Part shown: positions 39,201-51,677 of the stretch, piece after piece
Layout: every line of letters begins with the position of its first letter
Position numbering within the stretch: the first letter of the stretch is position 1
Origin: Setophaga petechia
Lineage: Eukaryota; Chordata; Aves; Passeriformes; Parulidae
Direction: 5' to 3'
Length of the DNA: 64,000 nt
Assembly: GCA_024362935.1 (NCBI GenBank)
Contig: JANCRA010000012.1
Span: 1,922,001 to 1,986,000, forward strand
Program-made: the position numbers and the translations under genes
The notes under the pieces: model-generated
Told to the model about the DNA's origin: nothing
The model's input: the letters and a program-made list of their open reading frames with translations, nothing else
Database searches by the model: none

Positions 39201-41894
39201 TACCAGCACTGAAAAAACTAGAATAAAAAAGGAAAAATCACTGAGAAAATAAGCACTCTGTTGCTCAGAATCACATCACTACTGGCTTACCTGACAGGTT
39301 AGATCTAAGTTACTTGCTTATACTCTGTCATTTTAAACAGCATGGTAGTGTAACTGCAGTAAAAAATAGGTCTCAGCACTGCCTCTCAGGCATTACATGT
39401 GTTGGAGAGGTGCTGATGGTTTCATTTTACAACTGTAGGGATCAAGTTTTCTGTCAACCTGTGTGCATAACAACTTTAAGAGGAATGCCTGTGTTTATAC
39501 ACAGGAAAGGGGCCCCAAAGAACTTGTGTTAATATTCAGATGACAATTAAAATCAGGCTTAATCCTTTCATTCAGTAGGTTAAAAGTCCAGTGTAATTTT
39601 ACAAAAGCCTTTACTTCAGTCATGTAGAGGAGACAGAAATTACTAATTAGGCTTGTAGTCAAACAGTGCTCTGAAAGGTATTAGTGCACTCCATAAGATG
39701 AAATTGACAGCACTTAAAAATCTCTTCATTGCAATTAAAACAAAAATTCCACTGAGTAGATCTTCAGCCTACTGTCACTGTTTTGAAACACAAATAACTT
39801 GATTTCCAGCAGTGAGATGCAGAAACCGCATTAACTTATGTCATACAGAAGAGGCTCAACTGCATTTTTGACATTTCCTTGTTATATTCTGGTGACCTTG
39901 AGAGGAAATGAATATAGTCAAATCCTAAAATGTCTGGCTCTGAATCACCTTCTCAAAGCAAGTGCAGCTGGAGCAATGCCAGCTGACAGCACTTCCCTCT
40001 AGCCCCCAGTCTAGCAACTACCTGCCAAATTATCATACAGAGCTACATGGATACAAAGAGAAAGAGAAACTCAAAAAACCCTCAAAGAAACAGTCAGTCA
40101 ACCAGATCTGCTTGTTACATCCCTGCCTAGGAGAGAGGAGGAAGTACACCACATATTTCTCTCACTTCCTTTTATGCCTCCCTTGTGTTTAAAAGCTGCT
40201 CCACTAAAGCAATGTTTAAGGACATAAATGTACTCAACACTTTCCCTGTTTTGGGTGCTCAGAAAACCAGAACTATCTGTAATGTATTTTTTATGCCTTC
40301 TCCTTGTGTGCAGGAGAATGCAAACACACATGGGCTATTAAAACTACACAAAAGTACAGAATAGCCAGCTCAATTTTAAGCCAAGTCAAATATGACCTAC
40401 ATTTTAGATAAAAAATGAAAACCATAATGTCAAATTCCACAGTTGTATTCTTATATAACACAGATGCACAAAATTCCAGCTCACACAGACAAAGTATTAA
40501 AGGAACAGCACAGGCATCAACGTTTCTTGACCTCACTGGCAAGACTCTCACTCACTCGATTGTGGCTTTACCAGAACCTTTCAGAAGTAGAGCACTAAAC
40601 AAAGGAAATAGAACTTGAACAAATTTGAGAATGCAAGGGGAGGGAAAGGGGGAAATGTTTGGAAAACCATCTAAATTTAAGAGCGAAAGTAGCAAATACC
40701 AATAACTAAATGCCATCATCGATATCAGGGAGGGAGAGGAGGAAGAGACACAGAGATAAACTGAGAGTTTAAGTCCTAATTCACACAGAAAATAACTAGG
40801 AATTTGGATATAGGATGCCAAGGATATAAGATATTGGGATATAGAAAGAAAACCAGCACTGGCTGCTGCTGTATCTTGGACAACTTATCAAGTAAGCAAG
40901 CAGGGAAAGGAGAGGATTTAAACAGCAAAAAATTGGAGGTTGAAAAGGACAAAGGTTCTATCTTTGGTGGTGGTTGGAAACAAAGAAATTTCAAGCCTCA
41001 TTGACAAGGCAAATAGTTTTGAGAAATAGCAGAGACATTCCCAACTTGGGATCTGGAAGCCTTGAGGTATGTGATCTTTGTAGATCAATAAAATTTTATG
41101 CAGTGTGATGGCTCAAAAGGATAGCAGGCTGATGTGTTCTGGAAGAAGCTGGTTCAGTTTGTACCATAATCTAAAGCACCCTTTCAGTAGATCAGTTCTT
41201 AAGGAAAACATATGGTGCAAACAATTCCCTTACAGAGACTGTTTGCAAAGCAGTTTTGGGCTTTGGGACCAATTTCAGCATCATGCCACAGCGGTTTGCC
41301 TGTGTCTTTTTGATGACTAGATTAGGAGATAGATGCCTTGCCTGCTGTGAGCTCTTCTGCTATACCTCATTCAATTATGACTTCTAACTTGTTGGAAAAG
41401 ACATTTGCAAAATGTAGTGTGTTCCTCAGCATCAGAGCTAAACATCTTTTCCTTTATTTTCTGTTGAACACCATTTTGTAAGTAGTTCCCCTCGTCTCTT
41501 CTAATCTCCTCCTGACCTTGTTATTTTGTAATTGGGAAGTGTTCTGCAGTACCTGAATGAATGGCATTCACAATACCTGTGATTAGCTGCTCTTGATCTA
41601 TTCCATCTGAGTTCAGTGGGAAAAAAAATCAAGTACTTTGCTTTTCTTTTCTTCCCTTCATTGTTCAGTTATTCTTACTGTACAACTGAAGAACTAAAGA
41701 TGTTTTCTGTAGAAAATAGATTTATGCAGGTGCTATGTCATCAGTTCAATCAATGAGCCCAATAACACCACTTCAATCCCATCCATATGCTTCACAATAT
41801 CAAATGAACATGACCTTCATAATCACCATGAAAACAATCATTTGACCATTCTACTAGGGTCATGTTTCTGGTAAATTGATTGATTATGATGCGA

Positions 41895-41926
41895 TTTCCA
41901 GACTTGATTACTCTCAAGTCTGGAAA
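41895..41926. repeat. Perfect 13-bp inverted repeat, 6-nt loop
   Basis: TTTCCAGACTTGA (41895-41907) and its exact reverse complement (41914-41926) flank TTACTC. It lies within the large GRM8 intron and would form a short hairpin in DNA or RNA. Confidence 0.9.
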
Positions 41927-44261
41927 GCACCATTTTAGGAAAATAAAAATTCAAAATCAATGTACACACTGAAATTAAATGTCTAAGCTTAAGAAAATAT
42001 TTTGTAATTAATCTATTTTTATTTGGAGTACTAAAAAAAAATATATTTTCTGCTGTGTTTCAATTTTGACTCTCTTGGATGAGCTTACATTAATCTCTCT
42101 ATTCCCTACTGTCATTTCATTCCCTGTTAGGAAGATTCACTGCAAACTGAATGATAAACCTAAAAAAATAGGTTTATATGACCAATTAAAGCTTTCTGTT
42201 TTTTCTTTTTTTTTCTTAAATAGAAATTTCTTATATATGTATTAAAATTGTTGCTTTTGCTGGGCCTTCTATACTAGCTATTCTTGTTTCGTGCCAGAGA
42301 ACTCACAGTTTTGTGAAAATAAATACTTGTACACACACATACATGCATATTTAGTATTAATAATCTACTGAAATAGTTATCCCATAATAAAATTAGTTTT
42401 GTGTTTTAAGAGTAAGCATAAAGCTCACTAGTCATGGTGAAATCAGACTTACATAATTTCTTGTTTCTGGTATTTCTATAAATATGAGACATGAATTTAA
42501 AATTCACTGTCCCTCACATGAAATTTTAGAATTTTATTGAATCTATCAATTCTGTTATGAATTTTACTGGATAATATCTCATTAGATTTTTTGCCTGGAT
42601 CTTGTATTTTGATAGGATGCCCAATTTACTGACATCTTCCCAGCTGTACAAATTATGACAATTTTTTAACAGAATGGCCACAAGCAGATGAAAGATTCAT
42701 CAACCTAATGTGCTCAGCAAACACTTTAGTTGAGTCAGCATAATTGTCCTTCAAAATATTATTTGTCTAAAGGCAATATGGCTTTCATTAGGCACTGATT
42801 ACCTAATGGGGATCAAGTTCACCAGTGTGGTGTCAGGTTCAAGATGTGGTGGGTGATGAGCTCGTACAAGCATTGCTCTTTAGGCTAAGCCTACGCATGA
42901 CAGTTTACCAGTCCACAGCATTTTGTACTATCTGTAAGGTCAAAATATCGATACTGGTATGAATCCTATGCAAAATTGGAATTCTTGTAGGAGGAGATAA
43001 GAAAGACAAGAAGCTGAATATCTACTCAGAGCCAAGCTAAAAGTCTTGCTAGCTTGTTTCTTGTGTCTTTCATACATGTGTTTACTTGCTTTCAGTAAGG
43101 TACAAGCCTCGTTAAAGCTACAACAAAGGCCATTGATGTACTGCTTCCAACTTGGCAAGAGCTAGCAAGAACATGAAGTTTCCCAAGAGCATCCCAGAAA
43201 TAGTTCCACACAATTTCTAGAGAGCGTTCTATTTAAAGATTTTCTATTTGTCTTAACAAGAGTATAAGTGTTAAAGATAGTTCCAATTAACTTTCTCTTA
43301 GCCATAGCTTTTTTTTCCTCCAGGATGTGGGTTTATCAAATCATTCTTAGCTGAAAAAAATCTCTCTTCCTGTCTACTTACAAACATTTTTGACTAAGTG
43401 ATAAATTTGCCTAAAGATATTTTCCATATGGTTTGTGTTATCACTGGTTTTACTTTACACAAATTAAACCAGCCCTTACAGTGCCCCAAAAACCTGAGAT
43501 GTTTAAAATGCTGGAAGGATTTATCTTAACCAGCACTTGTTGAAGGCAACCAGATTTTAAGCACTGAAGAAATCAGAGCCAAAAGATCAATATTTTTGTG
43601 AGGTGAATCTGATTCTTAAAAATACAGTAGCTAAGGTATATTTTTTTTCAATATTATCTTTATGAAACATTTCTGGTCTGTCACAAACTTCTTTCTGTGA
43701 TTATTGATCTTTTTTAACAAAAAAAGATGATGGGTTATTTAGCTATCTGTGCTTCACAAAATTACTTCTGCTTCTCAGTAAGAATTAATTACTTATCACA
43801 GAAGCCAGCAAGTAGCCAAAAAGATCTATTTAAAGTTCTTTAGCACACAATTCCATCTTCATCTACATGTTACCAATTCTCTGACATTCCCCAGGATGGG
43901 GTAGGATGCTGATCACAGGCAAATTTAATTTTTCTGGCAGCTCATTCCTGACTTTGAGAGAAAAGCCATCATTCATGATGGGGCCAGAAGCAAACATGTC
44001 AGACAAGCAAAATGCCAGTGTTTTCCATTATGTGGCAGGTGCACATCGTTTCAATGTATACAACTAGGTATGCCAGCTCAGAGCTCATGCTGGAAGAGAC
44101 ATGCAGCTTTGCAGAAATGAAAAGGATTTGTAACCCTCAGGTGCACACATGAGCACCTCACTGAACTAAAAAGAATAAAAAATATATTTTACTAAATATT
44201 TCCCTTCTTTCTTGGAGGAGCTGGCATTGTCTCTCTTTGTGATATGTCCCAGAAAGCTTAT

Positions 44262-44330
44262 CATAGGTTGGACTAAATGATCTTAAAGGTCTTTTCCAAC
44301 CTAGTTCATTAGGTGATTCTATAATTAAAA
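44262..44330 (+). mobile_element. Short CR1 LINE 3' tail
   Basis: Contains ATCATAGGTTGGACTAAATG and CTTTTCCAACCTAGTTCATT, then GTGATTCTATAATT, which matches the last part of a CR1 3' UTR in plus orientation. Only about 70 bp are recognisable. An (AATGA)n run follows at 44374-44400. Confidence 0.8.
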
Positions 44331-45111
44331 TCAGGGCTCTCTGTACATACTTAAAATCCTTGCAGCTTCATTAATAAAATGAATGAAATGAAATGAAATC
44401 TTACTCTAAAGGCAATGGGCATGTTATAAAACAATAAAGTCCAGTCTTTATGCTTTAACTTTGCACAGTCAGTCATTCAGCAAGAACACTTCCTGAAACT
44501 CATGTACACACTATGCTGAATAACAAAGAAACTAAACAGGGGCTAGAAATTTTAAAAAATATTATTTTCTAAAAAAGTACTTGTCCCAAAAGCTTATCAA
44601 AAATCTTTTCATAGGTGTTTTTTTTTTTAAAGCAAGGCTGGTGTTACAGTCAGCAGTCCAGACATTTTTCATTTTAAGAAAGTGGAAACTGTTTAAAACT
44701 TGTGAAATTATGCTCTTTAAATATCAGAACTGCTCTGCTTCAAAATTTCAGTTTAAATTTACAAGAATAGAAAAGGTTGAAACTCAAAAAAAAGCTTTGA
44801 AAATCCCTACAATATTTTAAATTACCCAGTCCATCAGTTTTTTCTCACATATCAGCTAATAAGCTCTAAAAAAAGAAAAATATAATCACATTATTTTCCT
44901 AAGAAATAACTTTTGGAATGGGCTCCCACAAAGCAACTTTTGGAAGAAAAGAGTGTAGGAGGACACAGTACAGATAATGTAGAATGTAATCTTATACCCC
45001 AACAAGTTGCAACTGGAACCAATTTTTAAAGATTAGGAACAGGCCTGATCTTAACAGGCCACACTTGTAGCCAATAAGAACAAGTGGCATAAGAGAATGG
45101 ATTGGTGGGAA

Positions 45112-45233
45112 GAGGAGTCAGATGAGACAGAGAAGTTAGAGGAGTCAGATAAGACAGAGAAGTTAGAGGAGTCAGATGAGACAGAGAAGTCAGAGGAGTC
45201 AGATAAGACAGAGAAGTCAGAGGAGTCAGATGG
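45112..45233 (+). repeat. 27-bp minisatellite, four copies plus a partial fifth
   Basis: The unit is 27 bp (nine codons) and begins GAGGAGTCAGAT; copies start at 45112, 45139, 45166 and 45193, with a partial copy from 45220. Copies 1 and 3 have GATGAG, copies 2 and 4 GATAAG; copies 1-2 end TTA, copies 3-4 end TCA. Because 27 is divisible by 3 it stays open in frame (Glu/Ser/Asp/Lys-rich), but this is not evidence of a protein. Confidence 0.93.
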
Positions 45234-45329
45234 CTGCTGCAAGGACCAGGAACAGTCAGCGCTCAGAGGAGCCGCCTATGAGAAACATCGAGGAGGTTTG
45301 AAACTCTGAGGACATGGAATCCTTGTACC

Positions 45330-45435
45330 ATAATGATAATAGAACTTTTGGGATATATAAGACAAGAAGAACTCTTGCTATTTAAGACAACATTGCACTA
45401 TAATGATAATAGAACTGTTGTAATATATAAGACAA
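45330..45435 (+). repeat. Two 36-bp direct repeats with TATA-like cores
   Basis: Blocks at 45330-45365 and 45400-45435 differ at three positions. Both carry ATAATGATAATAGAACT and ATATATAAGACAA, spaced 70 bp apart. In an LTR reading these would be duplicated core-promoter segments. Confidence 0.8.
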
Positions 45436-45990
45436 CAAAAGAGGATCTCTGTATTTGACTGGTTTCTCATTACAGGTACGTTTTGGAGGTTATGCTGCCA
45501 CCCAGAAGCATGGGAGGCTGGGAGGGAAAACAGATTTGGGGGCTGCTGAAATGATTTGTTCAGGCAGTGGGTGAACAAGCAATGACCCAGCAATGACCAT
45601 GGCCTGCAGTGCACTGAATCTCTTCCAGCTGGAGGGGAACATGTTGCCTCAGCAACAAAAAAAGAAGCAAGGAACTTCCTCTCAGACACAAAGGGAGCAG
45701 AGGAAGATTGGGCAATAAACTGCGATTTGGTCACATTCTTGTTCAAATCTCTTTCAACACTCTGCTTCTACAGTAGAACAACAAAGTTCCAGTTTCTGCC
45801 AAGGATTAGGTCAAAAGTTGGAGGAAATTATGAAGCATAGAAATAATTTATCTAATGAAATTTTACATTTGAGAAAACATGAAATGAGAAGTATGAAAAG
45901 TTTCTCTATTCCTAACATGATTTCCCCAGCGAGAGGGAAGGATAGTTCTATCAAATAATCTGGTGAATTTTAACTAGTTTTCTGTTTCAA

Positions 45991-46345
45991 GACATAGAAT
46001 AATACAGTCATTTCGGTTGGAAAAGACCTCTAACATCATCAAATCCAACCACTGACCTAACACTGCCAAGTCCACCACTAAACCATGTCTCTAAGTGCCA
46101 CATCTGTGTCTTTTAAACACCTCCAGGGACAGTGACACCACCACTTCCCTGTTCAGTGCTTGATCACACTTTCAGTGAAGAAATTTTTCCTAACATCCAA
46201 CCTAAACCTGCCCAGCCACAACCTGACACAATCCTCTCTTGTCCCATCACTTGCTGCCTAGGAGAAAAACAACACCCTTCTTGCTACAGAAAGCTGTAGA
46301 AACAAGCTAAACAAGTCCAGTTTTCTGAATTGTTCCTTATGAATC
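45991..46345 (-). mobile_element. CR1 LINE 3' fragment
   Basis: Starts with ACATAGAATAATACAGTCAT and TTCGGTTGGAAAAGACCTCT, then CCAAGTCCACCACTAAACCA, CACCTCCAGGGACAGTGAC and CAGTGAAGAAATTTTTCCTA. This is a well-preserved CR1 3' UTR in reverse orientation, about 350 bp, 5'-truncated. It belongs to a different CR1 subtype from the copies at 17.6 and 21.3 kb. Confidence 0.93.
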
Positions 46346-49300
46346 TTGTACTTTAGACATGCAAATATTCAAGTATTGATAGTTTTTTTATAATCTTGCA
46401 AGTATTCCCATATTCTAAAAAATCTGAAAACCATTAGGAGCACAAAAATTGAGTTTAGAAGAATGATACACTGCTGAATGTGGAATGTATCACTTCAGCA
46501 CTCTTCTAACTTCTGCTCCTGTAATAAGGAAAATGAGAAACAGTTTCAAATATCCCTCATGCTATGCACAGTGTCGGCAGCAGAGATTCCAGTTTAATCA
46601 AGCCAAAAACTATTCATAAAATGAAAGAAATGCTAAATTTATAAGTTGCTTTTCTGGACTTTTTCCTATGATGTGCATTCCACAGACTACCTGCAGAGCT
46701 AGATCTCCTCATACAATCAGGATGAGAAGAGAATGCTTTGAGGTGAAGAACAAGCTCAGTGCTGTGCCCTTCATTAATAATCTGAGGAATAATTAAGATG
46801 CTGTTTTCTTGCAGTCACAGGAATATATTTAGTCAAGAATTCATAATGTAAACACACACAAAAGATGATTTCCATACTTTTTTTAGCAATATGGGGGAAG
46901 GAAGAAGTCTCTACCAGAAGCATTAGTAGTTGTTTTCTTTAAACTAATGAACATGTATTACTACTCTGATGGAACTAGCTCTTCCTCCCACTGAGAACTG
47001 AATTTCTTTATCTTGACAATTACAGCAGTAATTTACAAGTCAAATAAAAAGTGGAATACTTTTGGTATTGTTTCTAACTTCTTTAAGTGTTACTAACAAA
47101 GATGGATATAAACATAAGATCCACTGAACAATAAATATAGCATGAAAAGAACTGGAATAGTAAGATCATAAGGATAATAACTTATGAGAAAATTTCTGTT
47201 ATAAAATTAAAATTTTTCTATACTGCAGTTATGAAAAGAGAGGTCAGAGTTGTCAGAATAATTAAAAATACATTAAAATTTATCTGCCTTGTTAGATCAC
47301 ACCTTGTAATTGCTTCCAGTTGGAGGAGATGGAAGAAATTATTCAGTGTTTTTATGGCTTTTCCTTAGCAGAAAGTGAAACATCTCTTCATTCACAGTAT
47401 GGGGAACAAGTATTTATCTTCTCATTCAAGCAAAGTATTTCCAGATTAATATAATAAATGATTTCTAATAATAATGATGTGTGATAATAATCTGTGAAAA
47501 AACATGATTTATCCACCTGTCAAAAATTCTAAAAGGAAGGGAATTTACAAAGTACAGTTTATTAAATAGGGTTGTGCTTCAGACAGCCATCTATCCTCAG
47601 AAGGTTTTAGTGCAATCTGCCATTTTAAATTGATTTTACACAGGAATTCCAACATCTATTTTAATCACTCACTATTCAACATAGTTTTCAGTGGCATTCT
47701 GGTCATTATGACATTTCAGACATCTCTATCCTAGACGATTCCAGTACTTCCAGTGTTTGGCTATATACATGTGCATGACATAGAGAAAAGCTATATTCAC
47801 AGAATGCTTCCTCACAGAATTTCTCTCCTTTGCCTCTAAAACACTTCACTGACATTAATGTGTTAGGAAATTCGTGGTTTATATCTTAGGAGGCCATTTG
47901 TCATTCAGTTTAATGAGAAACTGGAAAATTTTAATTTTTTTGTAGTAGGTTCTTTTCATGAAGAATGAGCTGTCAAAACAGGCATGAACATGAATGGACA
48001 AAATCATGAACTAGACAAAAAAAAATCACACAGAACTTAAAGGAAATGTTCATATTTTCTCTGCAGGACATCTGTAAGACTTACAACCTCAAAATAGCAT
48101 GTTTACTACCATAGGGCATTGATATTCTGCTTTTTATATTATTGCTTGAAAATAAGGACAAATGAGTAAATGTGGAGATCAATACAAGCCACCAAGCTTG
48201 AATTAGGACAAGTTATTTTGGATTGGTACTTTAACATTTTTTTAGTTATCTCTGTGTATATATATCTCTGTATAATTGCTTCAATAATATGCATTCTTTT
48301 TCTCAATTTTATATTAGTTTCAAACTTACATGTAAACTGAGATAATACAAATTTTAAAAAACCAGCATTTGTTATAAAGGGCTGTTAAAAATATTACAAA
48401 TGTCAAGACTAGAAACCAACATATTCCCATGGCATCTTATTGAGTTACCTTAACTTTTACTGTGTTTTTTCTTATGTGTATGTCACTGCATGCAAATTCA
48501 GACATTTAACTCAGCTGCATTCACCAGCTACAGACCCAAGGTTCTTCATGAGTGAAAGAGAGCAGTTTCCCATTCTGGGCTTCCCACCAAGCACATATCA
48601 TCAAGATTCCTAGTCTGTCTGCAGATAAGTACTTATGCTGATTTAAATTACCTTCATCATGCATATTTGAAGTTTGATTGATGCCAACACTCAATTTATG
48701 GACTTGTGCCGACTCTACATGTTTACACTCCTCTAGACTATTTACGGAATCTCTTAGGAAACCTATGTTTTTGAATTGATCCCCAAGGCCACTGAATGTA
48801 AGGGTAAGTTTTCTAGGGTGAGCTTGGAGTTTTGGATCTAGACAACTATTTTCAGCATTGGTGGTACATTTTTTTGTTTAACAGTGATATTGACAGTGAA
48901 ATAAAAGCTGCTCAGTAGATTTGTTATTTAATTAGTGTTAATTGAATACTTAAGTGTACAACCTCTTTTTCAAGAAATGCTTAGTAACTTCTGCTATTAT
49001 TGCAAGCACTGCTAATGTCTAGGAAAACTTCAAAACATTTTGGAAAAGTTTTAAGCACTCGTTATTCAAACAGAAGTGAATCTAAAGTTAGCAACTGGAA
49101 GTACCCCTAGCAAGTAATGAATGTCATGATAAATTTATTACTGTCAACATTTCATAAAGGAAACACTGATTTAAAATAGCACTTTAAAATCCCCAGCTTT
49201 TTATTGCTCTTTTCTCTCACAGTAAGCTCAAGCCATTAAAAAAAATAATAATTTCAGGATTCTAAAATAACTGCAATGTAAGTAAGCACCAAAAAAAGTC

Positions 49301-50106
49301 CATGTAAGTTTTTAATTTGTTTCATCCTCCAAAAAGATCATAACATCAAATTTCAAATAAAATATTCTGGAATACACTAACTTGTTTTTAAAATGCTAAT
49401 ATGGTGTTATGCATCAACTGAGAAACTGTAAGTTTATTCAGACCATGCATATGTGTGCAGTAAGATTTACACATTTTTATCCCATTCAGAGAAGTATTTA
49501 ATTTGTATGGAATATGTTAACTGCTATGAAGATGTCTGTAAAACTCTGTGTGGAAGCATGTTTTATTTGAAGCAAAAATAAGAAGCACTCAGGAAAAAAT
49601 TATTTGAATTACAGAGATACTGTATTAGCATTTTTTTCTCTCCATAAAGAAGGGGAAAGAAAAAGAAATCATTTAGAAAGAAGAAATGGCAGTAAACAAG
49701 TGAAATTTAATGTTTAGAAGATGTGTGATTTAGCATCATTTGTGTGTTCAGTCTTGGGCTTCAAAAATGAAATGCAAAATAGATGCTAATTAATCTTGTC
49801 TTTTAAGGTTGAAACCAAATATCCTTTACTGTAAGTCAAGGTGAACTGATGGTCTAAATCAAAGTCACTTCATGGTTACCAGCAGAGAAATATTTCCTAT
49901 TTCAAGACTCAGTTATTTTGGTTCAAGTACTTGCCATAAACCTGAACACACTAAGCTGTTAAAAGTACCACACATTTATACAACAAAACATTTTTGTGAC
50001 TTAAGCCTACAAATACTAAAAAATCAATTTACCTAAACATGTTTTCCTATGTCAAATGGGATTTTTTAACTTTATCTGTCATAAGCCATTACCTTGGTAC
50101 TCACTT

Positions 50107-50545
50107 TGATGCCTTGCCAAGGCTGACCTAGAACGCTAAACAGAATTAAAGTAGGTATTTATTAAAAGATATACCTTGGGCAATACAAGAGCTAAGCCTG
50201 GGCTACACCCAACTTGAAACCCAAAATGATCACAAAATGGACCACTGGTCACGAGGTCTCTCACTTTTATAAGTTCTTGTCCATTTGCTTATTGGAGTAA
50301 ATTATCCAATTATAGCTTTAGGTTATGAAGTCCCATCCTTCTTGTTTTTCTTTCTTCAGCCCACATTGTTTATGCTCTTGGGCCTGAAATTTGGATCAGT
50401 TGTCCTTGGTCCCCAGCTAGAAAAGGAATTGTTCTGTCTAGCTACTCTGTGAAGAGATTTTACCATCCCTTAATATGAAGCACAGAACCACACACTAAAG
50501 CAGTAGAGAATCTGAAAAATATAAAGGCTAAAACCTAGGGCATCA
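50107..50545 (-). mobile_element. Solo LTR with 4-bp target-site duplication
   Basis: A 439-bp element with perfect 7-bp inverted ends, TGATGCC at 50107 and GGCATCA ending at 50545. It is flanked by ACTT on both sides (50103-50106 and 50546-50549). In minus orientation it has CCAAT, then TTATAAAAGTGAGAG (TATA box) near 50270, and AATAAATACC about 50 nt before the end, in the order expected of U3-R-U5. No internal retroviral genes are present, so it is a recombined single LTR. A 4-bp duplication is typical of ERV class I (gamma-like) elements; the family name is not determined. It lies in the same direction as GRM8, about 1.1 kb downstream of the TM1-6 exon. Confidence 0.82.
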
Positions 50546-51677
50546 ACTTCCCCAAGTTAATCCAAAAAGCCATGAAAATAAGCCTGATCCAATTCAGTAA
50601 GCCTGCTTCAATTTCTAGGGAGGAAAATATTTTTTTGCCGCACTCCCTGCCCCAGACAATTCTTCTTCTTGAATTAGAAAGTGTTCCATCAAGATATACA
50701 GAACTGTTCTTTAATTCCACAGACAAGGGCGCCCTCTAAACTAGATACATGTCAAATCTTTCCACAATTATAAGTGAACACATGCTGACTTTTCCAATTA
50801 CATTAAAATGAATATTTGAAAATGTTGTACAAAACCTGCTAGAAGGAAAGACAAGAATTTATGTGAAAGACTGTTAACTTTAATTTCTTAAGAATTTCCA
50901 TATATCAAATATTTATGGTTTTAAAGATTGATGCTAGTATTATTCCTTTTCCCTGCCTAACTTGTCATTTTCACCACTGTCACCTCAATAAATACACATT
51001 TGACATTTACCTCAGCATTCCCATTAAAACAGAGGAGAGCCACATGTCTGATGTGGTTTGCATCAATCATTTCATTTCTTATTAAATTATCAGGAAAGTG
51101 TTTTCTTTTTGCATTGATATAATAATTAGTGAATTATGCCCTATATGAATTTACACACAATTCATTCACCATTCATTTCCTGCTGTTCTGTCTTTGGTTC
51201 TTTTAAATTTTTAAAGTTTTGTGTGTTACCCAGAGACAAAAGTAATTCTTTTCATTCTGCCCTGGCATTTTTCTTCATTATTTTTGACAAATGTAAGTTG
51301 ATCTTCTTAGACTTGTGGAATGCAACCAGTTCTATCAGATCTGTAGATGATAACAAAGATTGATAGTGCTTCATATAACAGGCCACAGCATCACTGAAGG
51401 GCAATAACAAACGCTAGAAGAAACAGTCATTAAAGGTTATATTGAGAAATTGTCAACATTTTTATGCCAGTCACACAACAATCAAAATCAGTTTCTTGTG
51501 TTAATATATAAGAAATCTACCTTTTGAAACATATACTTTATTGTCTGTGAATTCTGATGGTTTGTTTGCCATTCAGAATTACTCATTTTTAAGAGTGAAA
51601 ATGTTTTAGTGCTGTAATTATTCAGATGAAAATAGAAAAAGAGCAATGTTTTAATAGGTAAACACATCATCACTTAC

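Larger units (their letters stand above)
44978..45772 (+). mobile_element. Candidate solo LTR (about 795 bp) with internal tandem repeats
   Basis: The proposed ends are TGTAGAA at 44978 and TTCTACA at 45772, a perfect 7-bp inverted pair with TG...CA termini. Inside are a 27-bp minisatellite, two near-identical 36-bp blocks each with ATATATAAG (a TATA-like element), and AATAAA at about 45714, in the right order for U3, R and U5. No matching target-site duplication is visible, so the boundaries are tentative. Alternatively it is a composite of simple repeats. Confidence 0.42.
14648..51677 (-). other. GRM8: GRM8 37-kb intron between the TM1-6 and TM7 exons
   Basis: The intron is bounded by the donor GTAAGTG (51677 downward) and the acceptor CTTCCCCAG (ending at 14648). 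It is 37,030 nt long and phase 0. It contains five CR1 copies, two LTR-like sequences, one solo LTR, a minisatellite, several microsatellites and some hairpins, listed separately. The remaining sequence is unannotated AT-rich DNA without a convincing exon on either strand. The longest open frame in it (30988-31473, plus) has no recognisable domain. Confidence 0.9.

Noticed and set aside
45051..45309. Acidic repeat protein (EESDETEK-type) or its antisense Ser-rich frame
   Set aside because: The frame stays open only because the repeat unit is 27 bp. There is no support for a promoter, splice or family, and it lies in a probable LTR.
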